Assembly (NCBI GenBank): GCA_001550305.1
Contig: LRTP01000493.1
Coordinates: forward strand, 1-35,272
DNA: 35,272 bases
Source of the DNA: Streptomyces diastatochromogenes
Lineage (GTDB): Bacteria; Actinomycetota; Actinomycetes; Streptomycetales; Streptomycetaceae
Reading direction: 5' to 3'
Of this stretch, positions 23,350 through 31,164 are shown piece by piece. Position 1 is the stretch's first letter, and each line of letters starts with the position of its first letter. The notes beneath the pieces were generated by a model. It worked only from the letters and a program-made list of their open reading frames with translations, made no database searches and had not been told where the DNA came from. Both the position numbers and the translations under genes were made by a program.

Positions 23350-24159
23350 GTGAGCCACGAAGCTAGAGCGATGGACTTGGTCTTCAAAGCGCTGGCCGAC
23401 CCCACGCGGCGACTCCTGCTCGACCGTCTGCGCGAGCACAACGGCCAGACGCTGAGCGAGCTGTGCGAGCGGTTGGACATGACCCGCCAGTCGGCGACGC
23501 AGCATCTCGACATCCTGGGGCAGGCCAACCTCGTGACCGTCGTGCGACGGGGACGGGAGCGGCTTCACTACCTCAACCCGACACCGATCCACGAGCTGGA
23601 GGAGCGCTGGATATCGGGGTTCGACAAGCCCCGCCTGCAAGCGATCAGTGCCATCAAGAATCAGGCAGAGGAGTACGCCATGACCGACGGACCCACGTCC
23701 GTACCGACCTACGTCTATGTCACCTACATCCGCGCGAGCGCGGAGCAGGTGTGGCAAGCCCTGACGGACGCGGACCTGACGGCGCGCTACTGGGGACACG
23801 CCAACATCTCGGACTGGCAACCCGGTTCGACCTGGGAGCATCGGCGCATCGACGGCTCAGGCGCCGTCGATGTCGTCGGTCAAGTGATCAAGACCGAGCC
23901 TCCGACACGCTTGGTCATCACCTTCGAGGACACCCCCGACGCCGAAACGCCGAGGGAACCGTCGGTCGTCACGTTCCTCGTCGAACCGCACGAGGACATC
24001 GTCCGCCTCACCGTGACCCACGAGAATCTCCCCAACCAGGAGATGCTCAACGGCATCTCGCGCGGATGGCCGGCCGTGTTGGCGAACCTCAAGTCGCTGC
24101 TCGAGACCGGCGATGTCCTCCCGCAGGCGCCATGGGAGATGTCTCCCGGGCACGCCTGA
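23350..24159 (+). CDS. ArsR-family regulator fused to an SRPBCC domain
   Basis: 269 residues. The first about 95 form an ArsR winged helix (DLVFKALADPTRRLLLDRL then TLSELCERLDMTRQSATQHLDIL). No metal-binding Cys cluster is seen. From about residue 118 it is an SRPBCC/AHSA1 domain (YVYVTYIRASAEQVWQALTDADLTARYWG, ending in GWPAVLANLKSLLETG). Both domains lie in one open frame, and such fusions are known. An in-frame ATG at 23680, just before the SRPBCC part, has a good GAGGAG site, so a separate SRPBCC protein could also be made. The GTG at 23350 may start a leaderless mRNA; ATG at 23371 is the alternative. It is divergent from the VOC gene. Confidence 0.9.
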   Translation: MSHEARAMDLVFKALADPTRRLLLDRLREHNGQTLSELCERLDMTRQSATQHLDILGQANLVTVVRRGRERLHYLNPTPIHELEERWISGFDKPRLQAISAIKNQAEEYAMTDGPTSVPTYVYVTYIRASAEQVWQALTDADLTARYWGHANISDWQPGSTWEHRRIDGSGAVDVVGQVIKTEPPTRLVITFEDTPDAETPREPSVVTFLVEPHEDIVRLTVTHENLPNQEMLNGISRGWPAVLANLKSLLETGDVLPQAPWEMSPGHA

Positions 24160-24242
24160 GCCGGCACCCGCCACCACCGTTGCCGTACCCACCCTCGCGC
24201 AGGTCCGCAGATACCCACGCACGTCCGCAGAAAGAAGTCGAC

Positions 24243-24728
24243 ATGATGGACGCCACTCCGCTGCGGGACGCCTACCGCGCGCTGCTGGACGCCGCTGCCA
24301 CCGTGGCCGGCTCCGGCGACACGAGCCCCGCCCCGCCGACCGGCGAATGGAACGCCGAGCAGATTCTGGCGCACGTCGCCCTTGTCAACGCCGCCACCCT
24401 CGCCACGGTCTCCTGTGTCGCCGCGGGATCGAACACGACGTACGACAACCGCATGGCGCTCGACACCTGGACCATCGAACGCCTCATCGCGCTCGCCGGC
24501 GGCAACGCGGGACTTCGAGACCGCATCCGCCGCCAAGGCGACGCCCTGTGCGCACTCGGCGGACCGATGCTGAGCGAAGCCGAACTCGACACACCGGTGC
24601 CGACGCGTCTCCTGTCCAAGGACACCGTCCTGGTCGATCAGCCCATGCCGCTGAGAGACCTCATCACCGGCCTCGCGGAAGTGGAGCTGCCCGGCCACAC
24701 CAAACAGCTCCTGGCCCTCCTGGGCTGA
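24243..24728 (+). CDS. DinB-like (mycothiol-dependent maleylpyruvate isomerase-type) protein
   Basis: 161 residues with a four-helix DinB-like pattern: an early helix RDAYRALLDAAATVAG, WNAEQILAHVALVNAATLATV containing a likely metal His, and a final LPGHTKQLLALLG with another His. In actinomycetes this family includes mycothiol-dependent isomerases and S-transferases. The ATG follows a weak purine-rich site (GAAAGAAG). It lies 83 bases after the ArsR-SRPBCC gene in the same direction and may be in its regulon. The substrate is unknown. Confidence 0.78.
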   Translation: MMDATPLRDAYRALLDAAATVAGSGDTSPAPPTGEWNAEQILAHVALVNAATLATVSCVAAGSNTTYDNRMALDTWTIERLIALAGGNAGLRDRIRRQGDALCALGGPMLSEAELDTPVPTRLLSKDTVLVDQPMPLRDLITGLAEVELPGHTKQLLALLG

Positions 24729-24732
24729 GCGC

Positions 24733-24750
24733 CCCCGGGTTCTCCCGGGG
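24733..24750 (+). terminator. Stem-loop terminator after the DinB-like gene
   Basis: CCCCGGG, loop TTCT, CCCGGGG: a perfect 7-bp GC stem starting five bases after the stop codon. There is no U-tract, which is common for actinomycete terminators. Confidence 0.6.
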
Positions 24751-24809
24751 CCCGGTCCGCCGGGCGGCCAGTAAGCAGATCCGCCTCGGCGACCAGTAAG
24801 GAAAACTGA

Positions 24810-24829
24810 AGCTTTCTGAAACAAAAGCT
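24810..24829. promoter_or_regulatory. AT-rich inverted repeat upstream of the EamA gene
   Basis: AGCTTT and AAAGCT flank an 8-base spacer inside a markedly AT-rich stretch (about 24798-24850), 39 bases before the EamA ATG. It is a candidate binding site for the LysR regulator encoded in the same operon. Confidence 0.4.
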
Positions 24830-24867
24830 AACTGGAACTTCTTATTCTGGTCGGCGATGGTGGAGTC

Positions 24868-25797
24868 ATGTCCGCACCCATCGCCTCGCCCCGCTTCCTC
24901 GCCCTGGTCGGCACCGTCGTGCTGTGGGCGTCGGCCTTTCCCGCCATCCGGGTCGGCATCGACGGCCTGGGAGTGGCGGCCCTGTCGTTCCTGCGGCTCC
25001 TGATCGCCGCCGTCGCGCTGCTGGCCGTGGCGCCCTTCGCCAAGGTGCGGCTGCCGCGACGCGGCGACCTGCCGCTGATCACCCTGTGCGGGGCCACCGG
25101 CATGACCGCGTACCAGGTTCTGCTCAACTGGGGTGAAGTGCATGTGGAGGCCGGGACCGCGAGCCTGCTCATCGCGATCGCCCCCGTCTTCAGTGTGCTG
25201 CTGGGAAGCGTGTTCCTCGGCGAGCGGCTCACCCGCACCCTCGTCGTCGGCAGCGTCGTCGCGCTCGCGGGCGCGGCCGTCGTCAGCCTGGCCGAGGGCA
25301 CCAGCGGGTTCTCCGTCTCGGCCCTCGTCATCCTGGCGGCCGCCGTGGTCCAAGGGGTCTACCACTTCGCGAGCAAGCCCCTGCTGCGCCACTGCACCGG
25401 TCTGGAGGTCGCCACCTACGCGATGGTCGCGGGTACGGTCCTCGCGCTGCCCCTGATCCCCGCCACCTGGCACGCGGCCGTCCACGCCCCGGCCGCCGCA
25501 CTCGCTTCCGCCGCCTACCTGGGCCTCCTGCCCTCCGCGCTCGGCTTCGTCATCTGGGCCTACGCCGTTGCCCGGCTGCCGCTCGCCGTCTCCACCGCGG
25601 CCCTGTACCTGGTGCCGCCGGTGGCCCTGATCGTCTCCTTCGTCTGGCTGGCGGAGGTGCCCCGCCCCATCGCGCTGGCCGGTGGCGCGATCAGTGTCGC
25701 GGGAGTGATCCTGATCAGCCGACACCAGCGGAACCACCACCCCGCCGACGTCCCCGTCGTGGACGCGTCCGAGCCGCAAGGAGCCGCTTGTGCTTGA
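24868..25797 (+). CDS. EamA/DMT-superfamily transporter
   Basis: 309-residue inner-membrane permease with about ten helices in two EamA repeats (first from FLALVGTVVLWASAFPAIRVGIDGLG, second from SALVILAAAVVQGVYHFASKPLL). Such proteins export metabolites or amino acids. The ATG has GGTGGAG upstream. Its last eight bases overlap the start of a LysR gene whose ribosome binding site (AAGGAG) lies inside the EamA coding sequence. Transported compound unknown. Confidence 0.93.
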   Translation: MSAPIASPRFLALVGTVVLWASAFPAIRVGIDGLGVAALSFLRLLIAAVALLAVAPFAKVRLPRRGDLPLITLCGATGMTAYQVLLNWGEVHVEAGTASLLIAIAPVFSVLLGSVFLGERLTRTLVVGSVVALAGAAVVSLAEGTSGFSVSALVILAAAVVQGVYHFASKPLLRHCTGLEVATYAMVAGTVLALPLIPATWHAAVHAPAAALASAAYLGLLPSALGFVIWAYAVARLPLAVSTAALYLVPPVALIVSFVWLAEVPRPIALAGGAISVAGVILISRHQRNHHPADVPVVDASEPQGAACA

Positions 25798-26767
25798 CGT
25801 ACGCCGCCTGCGCATCCTCCAGCACCTGGCCGCCTACGGAACCGTCGCGGCCACGGCGGACGCGCTGCACCTGACCGCACCGGCCGTCTCCCAGCACCTC
25901 GCCGCCCTGCAGAAGGAGGCCGGCACGCCCGTCGTCGAGAAACACGGCCGCACGCTGCGTCTGACCGCCGCCGGGGAACTGCTGGTCGCCCACACCGAGG
26001 TCATCCTGGCAGAGCTCGCGGCGGCCGAGTCCGGCCTGGCCGCGATGAAAGGCGGCCGCCGCGGGACGGTACGGATCAGCGCCTTCGCGTCCGCGGCCCG
26101 CACGCTCGTCCCGTCCCTGTTCGAACGTCTCAACGGCGCCGGCACCGGCACCGATCCCACCTCCGACAGCGGCACCGGTCCCGCCCGGGATCTCTCGCTG
26201 CGGCTCTCCGTCCAGGAGCCCGACGAAGCCCTCGACGAACTCCACAAGCGCTCGACCGACCTCGCCCTGGTGCACAGCTACACCGTGCTGCCGCGCAGTG
26301 TCCCCGCGGCATGGGAGCAGACGGTCCTGATGGAAGAACCGGTCCTCCTCGCCCTGCACCCCGACCGGGCCGGTCGGGAGGGCCTCACCGCCGGGCAGCC
26401 CGCGGACCTGTCCCGTCTGGCGCATCTGCCGTGGCTGACCCCCGGTCCGGAGACCTCCTGCTACGAGATGATCCAGCGGGCCTGCGGCGCGGCCGGCTTC
26501 GTCCCGGACATCCGGGCCTCCAGCAGCGATTTCTCCGTGCTGACGGCTCTGGCCGCCGCCGACGCCGGTGCCGTCCTGGTGCCCCGCATGGCTCTGCCGG
26601 ACCACACCGCGCCCCTCAGCCTCCACCCCCTGGTCCGTCCCGTGTCCCGGACCGTCTTCACGGTCAGTCGCGCGGGCACCGGCAAACACCCGGACCTGCG
26701 GGCCGTACTGGACCTCCTGCACGAGACGGCCACGGCGCTCGACGACAGGACCGCCCGGCCCGGCTGA
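25790..26767 (+). CDS. LysR-family transcriptional regulator
   Basis: 325 residues. The N-terminal winged helix-turn-helix reads LRILQHLAAYGTVAATADALHLTAPAVSQHLAALQ, followed by a LysR substrate-binding domain (GTVRISAFASAARTLVPSLFERL onward). There is a Gly/Thr/Asp/Ser-rich insert at about residues 115-130 (GTGTDPTSDSGTG). It starts at a GTG with AAGGAG inside the end of the EamA gene, so the two are cotranscribed, an arrangement that suggests regulation of the exporter and possibly of the IorBA-type genes 86 bases downstream. Confidence 0.92.
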   Translation: MLDVRRLRILQHLAAYGTVAATADALHLTAPAVSQHLAALQKEAGTPVVEKHGRTLRLTAAGELLVAHTEVILAELAAAESGLAAMKGGRRGTVRISAFASAARTLVPSLFERLNGAGTGTDPTSDSGTGPARDLSLRLSVQEPDEALDELHKRSTDLALVHSYTVLPRSVPAAWEQTVLMEEPVLLALHPDRAGREGLTAGQPADLSRLAHLPWLTPGPETSCYEMIQRACGAAGFVPDIRASSSDFSVLTALAAADAGAVLVPRMALPDHTAPLSLHPLVRPVSRTVFTVSRAGTGKHPDLRAVLDLLHETATALDDRTARPG

Positions 26768-26805
26768 TCGCGACGACCGCCCCACGCAACCTCGAAGAGC
26801 GCTGT

Positions 26806-26821
26806 CCCCTCCTACCAGGGG
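26806..26821 (+). other. Hairpin between LysR and the oxidoreductase genes
   Basis: CCCCT and AGGGG form a 5-bp stem with a 6-base loop, 33 bases before the TTG start of the large subunit. It could partly end transcription from the upstream operon or shape the leader. Weak evidence. Confidence 0.3.
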
Positions 26822-26853
26822 AACCCACCCGGGTACTCGGAGAGGAGCGCCTG

Positions 26854-28989
26854 TTGGCCCGTCAGCTGTCCCGCCGGAAGTTCATGGTCTACTCGCTCGC
26901 GGCGTCCACACTGACCCTCGCGGCGCCCGTCGGCTGCGACACGTCGTCGGCGGAGGGTGCCGAGCCCACCGCGGCGGAGGCGCACGGGCCCTCCCGCGTC
27001 CTGGTGACCGGCGCGGACGAGGAGATGCTGGTCCTGGAGGTCACCGCGGCCAACAAGGTGGTCCTACGACTGCCGCGCGTCGAGGTCGGGCAGGGCATCA
27101 CGACCGCGGTCGCCATGATGATCGCCGAGGAACTGGACGCCCGGCTCGTCGACGTCGACATCCCCCTCGCCGAGGCCCGCACCAAGGGGAACCAGTACAC
27201 CGGCGGCTCGAGTTCCGTCCGTTCCCTGTACGGTCCCGCCCGCGCGCTCGCCGCCACCGCCCGGGCCCGGCTGGTGACCGCGGCTGCCCGGCGCTGGCAC
27301 CTGCCCGCCCGGAGCCTGCGTACCCGGGACACGATGGTGGTCGCCCCCGACGGCCGTACGGCCACCTTCGGATCGCTGACGGCGGCCGCCGCCCGGATCC
27401 ACCGGCCCGACGTGTCGAGCAGGCCCAAGCCCGCGTCTAAGCACAAGGTGATCGGACGGCCGACGGGCCGGATCGACGCGCGGGACATCGTCACGGGCAG
27501 TGCGAAGTACGCCGGGGACCTGGAGGTGGCCGGGGCGAAGCCGACCGTGGTGGCCCGGCCGCCGACGCTAGGTGGGCGCCTGGTCTCGGTCGACGACCGT
27601 GCGGCCCGCGCGATGCCCGGCGTCCACGCGGTGATCAAGGTCGCCGGCGGCGTCGCCGTGGTGGCGGAGTCCTTCCACCACGCTTTCAAAGCCCGCGACG
27701 CCCTGCGCATCACCTGGCGGCCGGGGCCGCTGGCGTCGTTGTCCGACGCCGCCATCCGGTCCCGGTTACGGGCCGCCGTTCCCTCGGTCGGCGCGCCGCC
27801 GCGCGGATCGGCGCAGGTCGAGGGCGAGTTCGAGTTCGCCTTCGTCAGCCACGCCCCGATGGAGGTGCTGACCGCGGTGGCGGACGTACGCGCCGACCGG
27901 GCCGAGATCTGGTTCTCCTCCCAGACACCGATGGACGCGCGCGAGAGCATCGCCTCGGCGATCGGGCTGCCCAAGTCGAAGGTCCGCGTCCATGTCGTGC
28001 GCGGCGGCGGCTCGTTCGGACGGCGGCTGAACCACGATGCCGCGATCGAGGCCGCCCTGATCTCGAAGGCGGCACGGCGACCGGTGAAGCTGATGTGGAG
28101 CCGCGGGGACGACATCCGGCACGGCCGGATGCGCGGGGCCTCGCATCACCGGATCCGGGCCAGCCATGCGTGGGGCAGGGTGGTGGCCTTCAGTCATGCG
28201 ATGGCCTCGGTGAGCGAGTCGTACGAGGGGCAGGGACTGGCCGCTCAGGGCGGCGTGGCCGTTCGAGGTGGTGTGACCACGGTGGCCGCGGGCCCGCTGC
28301 CCAGCGACAGCGGCCTCTACAACTTCGGGCGTGTATCGGGGAGTTCGGGCTCGGTCGAGCTGGCGATGCCGCTCGGAGCCTGGCGGTCGGTGGACTCCGG
28401 GACCATGCGCACCGCGGAGGAGATCGTCGTCGACGAGGTCGCCGCCGAGCTGGGCAAGGACCCGGTGGCCTTCCGGCGCGGCACGCTCAGGAACAAGGCC
28501 GTCAAAGCCGTACTCGACAAGGTCGCGGCGGCCGGGAACTGGGGTCGGCCCCTGCCGTCCGGCCAGGCGCAGGGTGTGGCCGTCCACGAGGAATACGGCT
28601 CCTGCGTGGCCTGCCTGGTCGAGATCGACGCCACCGACCCGAAGAACCCGCGGGTGACCAAGGTGGTGATGGCGGCCGATGTCGGAACGGCCGTCAACCC
28701 GCGTGGACTCGAGGCCCAGCTCATGGGAACCGCCGTCGACGGCATCTCCACCGTGCTGCGGGCCGGACTGCACATCGACCGGGGTGCGGTGCGGGAGGGC
28801 AGCTTCGCCGACTTCCGCTACGCCCGCCAGCAGCACTCTCCGTTGCGCTTCGAGGCGCACATCATGCCGTCGCGGCGCGAGCCCGGCGGGGCAGGTGAAC
28901 TCGGTGTGCCGGCGGCGGCCGGTGCCGTGGCGAACGCCTACGCCCGTGCGACCCGTACCAGGCCCCGCCGCTTCCCGATCAACTTCTGA
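26854..28989 (+). CDS. Molybdopterin-binding large subunit, isoquinoline oxidoreductase (IorB) type
   Basis: 711 residues. Xanthine-dehydrogenase-family large subunit of the IorB kind, hydroxylating N-heterocycles or aldehydes together with the 2Fe-2S subunit encoded next. It opens with a Tat signal (SRRKF at residues 6-10, then a hydrophobic stretch) and Cys28 after it might be lipidated, so it is probably exported folded. RLPRVEVGQGITTAVAMMIAEEL, VRGGGSFGRR and the C-terminal GGAGELGVPAAAGAVANA, which carries the catalytic Glu, are typical. The TTG start is supported by GAGGAG; the long open frame upstream is a shadow of the LysR gene. Codon 305 (27766-27768) is TTA, so translation should need the bldA tRNA. 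Natural substrate unknown. Confidence 0.88.
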   Translation: MARQLSRRKFMVYSLAASTLTLAAPVGCDTSSAEGAEPTAAEAHGPSRVLVTGADEEMLVLEVTAANKVVLRLPRVEVGQGITTAVAMMIAEELDARLVDVDIPLAEARTKGNQYTGGSSSVRSLYGPARALAATARARLVTAAARRWHLPARSLRTRDTMVVAPDGRTATFGSLTAAAARIHRPDVSSRPKPASKHKVIGRPTGRIDARDIVTGSAKYAGDLEVAGAKPTVVARPPTLGGRLVSVDDRAARAMPGVHAVIKVAGGVAVVAESFHHAFKARDALRITWRPGPLASLSDAAIRSRLRAAVPSVGAPPRGSAQVEGEFEFAFVSHAPMEVLTAVADVRADRAEIWFSSQTPMDARESIASAIGLPKSKVRVHVVRGGGSFGRRLNHDAAIEAALISKAARRPVKLMWSRGDDIRHGRMRGASHHRIRASHAWGRVVAFSHAMASVSESYEGQGLAAQGGVAVRGGVTTVAAGPLPSDSGLYNFGRVSGSSGSVELAMPLGAWRSVDSGTMRTAEEIVVDEVAAELGKDPVAFRRGTLRNKAVKAVLDKVAAAGNWGRPLPSGQAQGVAVHEEYGSCVACLVEIDATDPKNPRVTKVVMAADVGTAVNPRGLEAQLMGTAVDGISTVLRAGLHIDRGAVREGSFADFRYARQQHSPLRFEAHIMPSRREPGGAGELGVPAAAGAVANAYARATRTRPRRFPINF

Positions 28990-29010
28990 TCGCTGTCCGA
29001 GAAGGTGCTG

Positions 29011-29499
29011 ATGCCCTCCTATTCCTTCGTCCTCAATGGAAAGCCGGTCACCGTCGAGGCGCCCGCCGACATGCCACTCCTGTGGGTACTGCGCGACCTG
29101 CTGCACGTCACCGGGCCCAAGTACGGCTGTGGTGTGGGCGTTTGCCGTGCCTGCACCAGCCACCTGGACGGGGCGGAGATCCAGCCCTGCGTCGTCCCGG
29201 TCGCCGACTGCGTGGGCCGCGGGGTCACCACCATCGAGGGCCTGGCCGACGGCGACACCCTGCACCCCGTGCAACAGGCGTGGCTCGACTGCGATGTCGC
29301 TCAGTGCGGCTTCTGCCAGCCGGGACAGATCATGGCCGCCGCGGCCCTGCTCAAGAAGACGTCCCGGCCCACCGACGACGACATCGACCGTATCGAGAAC
29401 GTCTGCCGCTGCGGCACGTACTCCCGGATCCGCGAGGCGATCAAGAAGGCCGCCGACGCGGACGACCCGGTCACCCGCCCTGGTCGGAGCCACACTTGA
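29011..29499 (+). CDS. 2Fe-2S small subunit, IorA type
   Basis: 162 residues. The first, plant-ferredoxin-like cluster is bound by Cys40, Cys45, Cys48 and Cys60, and the second by Cys99, Cys102, Cys132 and Cys134 (CGFCQPGQ and CRCG). It passes electrons from the molybdenum site of the large subunit. It has no signal peptide, consistent with export on the Tat signal of its partner. The ATG at 29011 has GAGAAGG upstream and lies 21 bases after the large-subunit stop. No FAD subunit or XdhC-type maturation gene is nearby. Confidence 0.93.
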   Translation: MPSYSFVLNGKPVTVEAPADMPLLWVLRDLLHVTGPKYGCGVGVCRACTSHLDGAEIQPCVVPVADCVGRGVTTIEGLADGDTLHPVQQAWLDCDVAQCGFCQPGQIMAAAALLKKTSRPTDDDIDRIENVCRCGTYSRIREAIKKAADADDPVTRPGRSHT

Positions 29500-29529
29500 G
29501 GCACGTGGTGGCCTTTGGCCCCGGTGGGG

Positions 29530-29970
29530 TCAGGCGTCCGCGACCGTCGCCGTGACGGGCGTGCCGATCTCGACCGTACGGCTGACCGTGCAGAGCCGGG
29601 CGTGGGAGGTCTTGACCGCCCGAGGGAGGATCGCGCGGGCGCGGTCGCCGAGTTCGCCGTCCGGGAAGGTGACGGAGAAGGTGACCATGAGGTCGGTCAT
29701 CCGGTTTCCGAACTCGTCACTGATCTTGTCGCCCGTGACGGACACGGTGAACCCGGTGGGCTCCGCGTGGCGGGCGGTGGCGACATCGACGTCGGCCGCG
29801 GTGCAGCCGCCGATCGCGGCGAGCAACAGCTCGACCGGGGTGAAGTCGGTGCCGCCGTGGGGATCGGAGCTGGTGCCGAAGCTGATCGTGCCGCCGCGAG
29901 GGTTCGTCGCGGTGAAGTGGCCGGTGCCGGTCCGCTCGACGGTGACGGAGCGCAGGGTGTTTTCGGTCAT
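29530..29970 (-). CDS. OsmC/Ohr-family peroxiredoxin-like protein
   Basis: 146 residues with both active-site cysteines of the OsmC family, Cys56 (AAIGGCTAADV) and Cys127 (SHARLCTVSRTVE), and the FTPVELLLAAIGGC segment. Members reduce organic hydroperoxides. The ATG has no clear ribosome binding site, so the mRNA may be leaderless. It is convergent with the IorA-type gene, 30 bases apart at the 3' ends. Confidence 0.92.
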   Translation of the reverse strand: MTENTLRSVTVERTGTGHFTATNPRGGTISFGTSSDPHGGTDFTPVELLLAAIGGCTAADVDVATARHAEPTGFTVSVTGDKISDEFGNRMTDLMVTFSVTFPDGELGDRARAILPRAVKTSHARLCTVSRTVEIGTPVTATVADA

Positions 29971-30058
29971 GCAGACGACACTAACGCGCAGGTTGCGAGG
30001 CCTGGCCCTGCCGACGGTGCGACGCGAGGAAACGGCGCCCGCGCATCCCCGTCCCAGC

Positions 30059-30283
30059 CTACGGGGTGCTTCTCAGGGGCTGCAGCACGGCGGCGCCGAC
30101 CCGCAGGAGCGCGGACAGAGGTGGCTCGACCCAGCGGGTCAGTTCGCGTTGCAGGGCGGGGTCGAGCTCGATGGTCACCCGCACGTATCGGGTGTGCAGG
30201 TGAGTGACCTTGGCGGGGCGGGGTGCGGCGCCGTCCGGGTCGCGCTGCAATGCCGCTCGGTAGGTGTCCTTGCGCTGGTTCAC
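30059..30283 (-). CDS. Small ribbon-helix-helix-like partner of ParA, possibly truncated
   Basis: 74 residues. The middle (TRYVRVTIELDPALQRELTRWV) looks like the strand and first helix of a ribbon-helix-helix protein, preceded by a basic NQRKDTYRAALQRDPDG segment. After that the chain continues LSALLRVGAAVLQPLRSTP and stops, shorter than the plasmid partition partners I remember. The GTG overlaps the ParA stop (GTGA), so the pair is translationally coupled. It probably is, or was, the DNA-binding partner of the ParA ATPase. Function is inferred from the arrangement. Confidence 0.6.
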   Translation of the reverse strand: MNQRKDTYRAALQRDPDGAAPRPAKVTHLHTRYVRVTIELDPALQRELTRWVEPPLSALLRVGAAVLQPLRSTP

Positions 30284-30924
30284 GCTGTGTCCTGACGTTT
30301 GATGAGTTCGTCTGCGAGGTCCATGTACGCCGAGCCTTTGACCTCGACCGGGCTGCCGAACGACTGGGCGTACAGGTCGAGGCGGGGAATGTGGGTGGAC
30401 AACACGTCGAAGCCCCGCTCGGTGAGGGCTTCGCGAGCGTCGGCGTCGGGGCCGGTGCGCGTGGCGTCGGGACGATTGGTGCGGTTCAGCAGGACAGCGG
30501 CGCGGGCCGGCTGCGCCCGCAGCGACTGCACGTCGCTCATCTCGCTGCCGATGGGTGCCATGCGATCCAGCTCGATGGGGGCCGGGGTCAGCGGCACGAT
30601 CCACTCGCTCGCGTATCTCATGATGCTCCGGGCGATGTGGGCATGGTCCTCCAGCTGCGGGGCGTCGAACACCACGGCCTCTCGGTTGCCGAGAAAGTCG
30701 TTCACGCGCCGGTGCACGTCGCCCACCGGAAAGGCGATCACGGGAAACGGGAAGCCTCCCGCCAGTTCGCTCCAGCGCAAGGCGGAGGAGGCGGGGTCAC
30801 TGTCCACGAGCAGGGGTGAGAGGCCCGACTCGTGCAGGGCGTGGGCCAACCACACCGCACTGGTCGTCTTTCCGACTCCGGGTTTCAGATTCACAAAGGC
30901 ATAGCTCAGCGACACGAGACGCAA
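30280..30924 (-). CDS. ParA-family partition ATPase
   Basis: 214 residues. The deviant Walker A motif is LKPGVGKTT (Lys14, Lys19), with Pro where Gly is usual; DSDP follows at 41-44, and VVFDAPQ is the Walker B region. The length suits the small plasmid-type ParA proteins rather than the chromosomal Soj. TTG at 30924 or GTG at 30915 could start it; neither has a strong ribosome binding site. It overlaps a small ribbon-helix-helix-like gene, the normal plasmid cassette. An IS1380-family element ends 91 bases upstream, so the original promoter region may have been disturbed. Confidence 0.85.
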   Translation of the reverse strand: MRLVSLSYAFVNLKPGVGKTTSAVWLAHALHESGLSPLLVDSDPASSALRWSELAGGFPFPVIAFPVGDVHRRVNDFLGNREAVVFDAPQLEDHAHIARSIMRYASEWIVPLTPAPIELDRMAPIGSEMSDVQSLRAQPARAAVLLNRTNRPDATRTGPDADAREALTERGFDVLSTHIPRLDLYAQSFGSPVEVKGSAYMDLADELIKRQDTA

Positions 30925-30942
30925 CGCTAACGGTCGCGGGCG

Positions 30943-30958
30943 GCCGACTGCCGTCGGC
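30943..30958. promoter_or_regulatory. Hairpin-type inverted repeat upstream of parA-like gene
   Basis: GCCGAC and GTCGGC are perfect arms around four bases, 18 bases upstream of the TTG start of the ParA gene. It could be a partition-site or autoregulatory element; no iterated copies are seen. Confidence 0.3.
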
Positions 30959-31015
30959 GCGGCACACGCTCTCCCTTTTCACCCTGCGGCGCCGAGAATC
31001 ATTCGTAGGGGCTAA

Positions 31016-31038
31016 CCTCGCCGTCTCGGTTGGGCTGA
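31016..31038. repeat. Terminal inverted repeat, left end of the IS1380-family element
   Basis: Begins CCTCGCCGTCTCGGTTG. Pairs with 32669-32691 at 20 of 23 positions. Confidence 0.8.
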
Positions 31039-31164
31039 GGCGGCTGCGTTGATCATCAACTGTTGGGTGGTCGAGGCGATTCTATTGTTTGGGCATCGTG
31101 GAGGCCCGGTGCAATGGTCGGGTTCTCCGGGTCCTTCGGATCGTGGGTGGGCGGGGGGCCGCGG

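Noticed and set aside
26311..26853. Long 5' extension of the IorB-type gene
   Set aside because: It overlaps the end of the LysR gene out of frame; the TTG at 26854 with GAGGAG and a Tat signal directly after it is a far better start.
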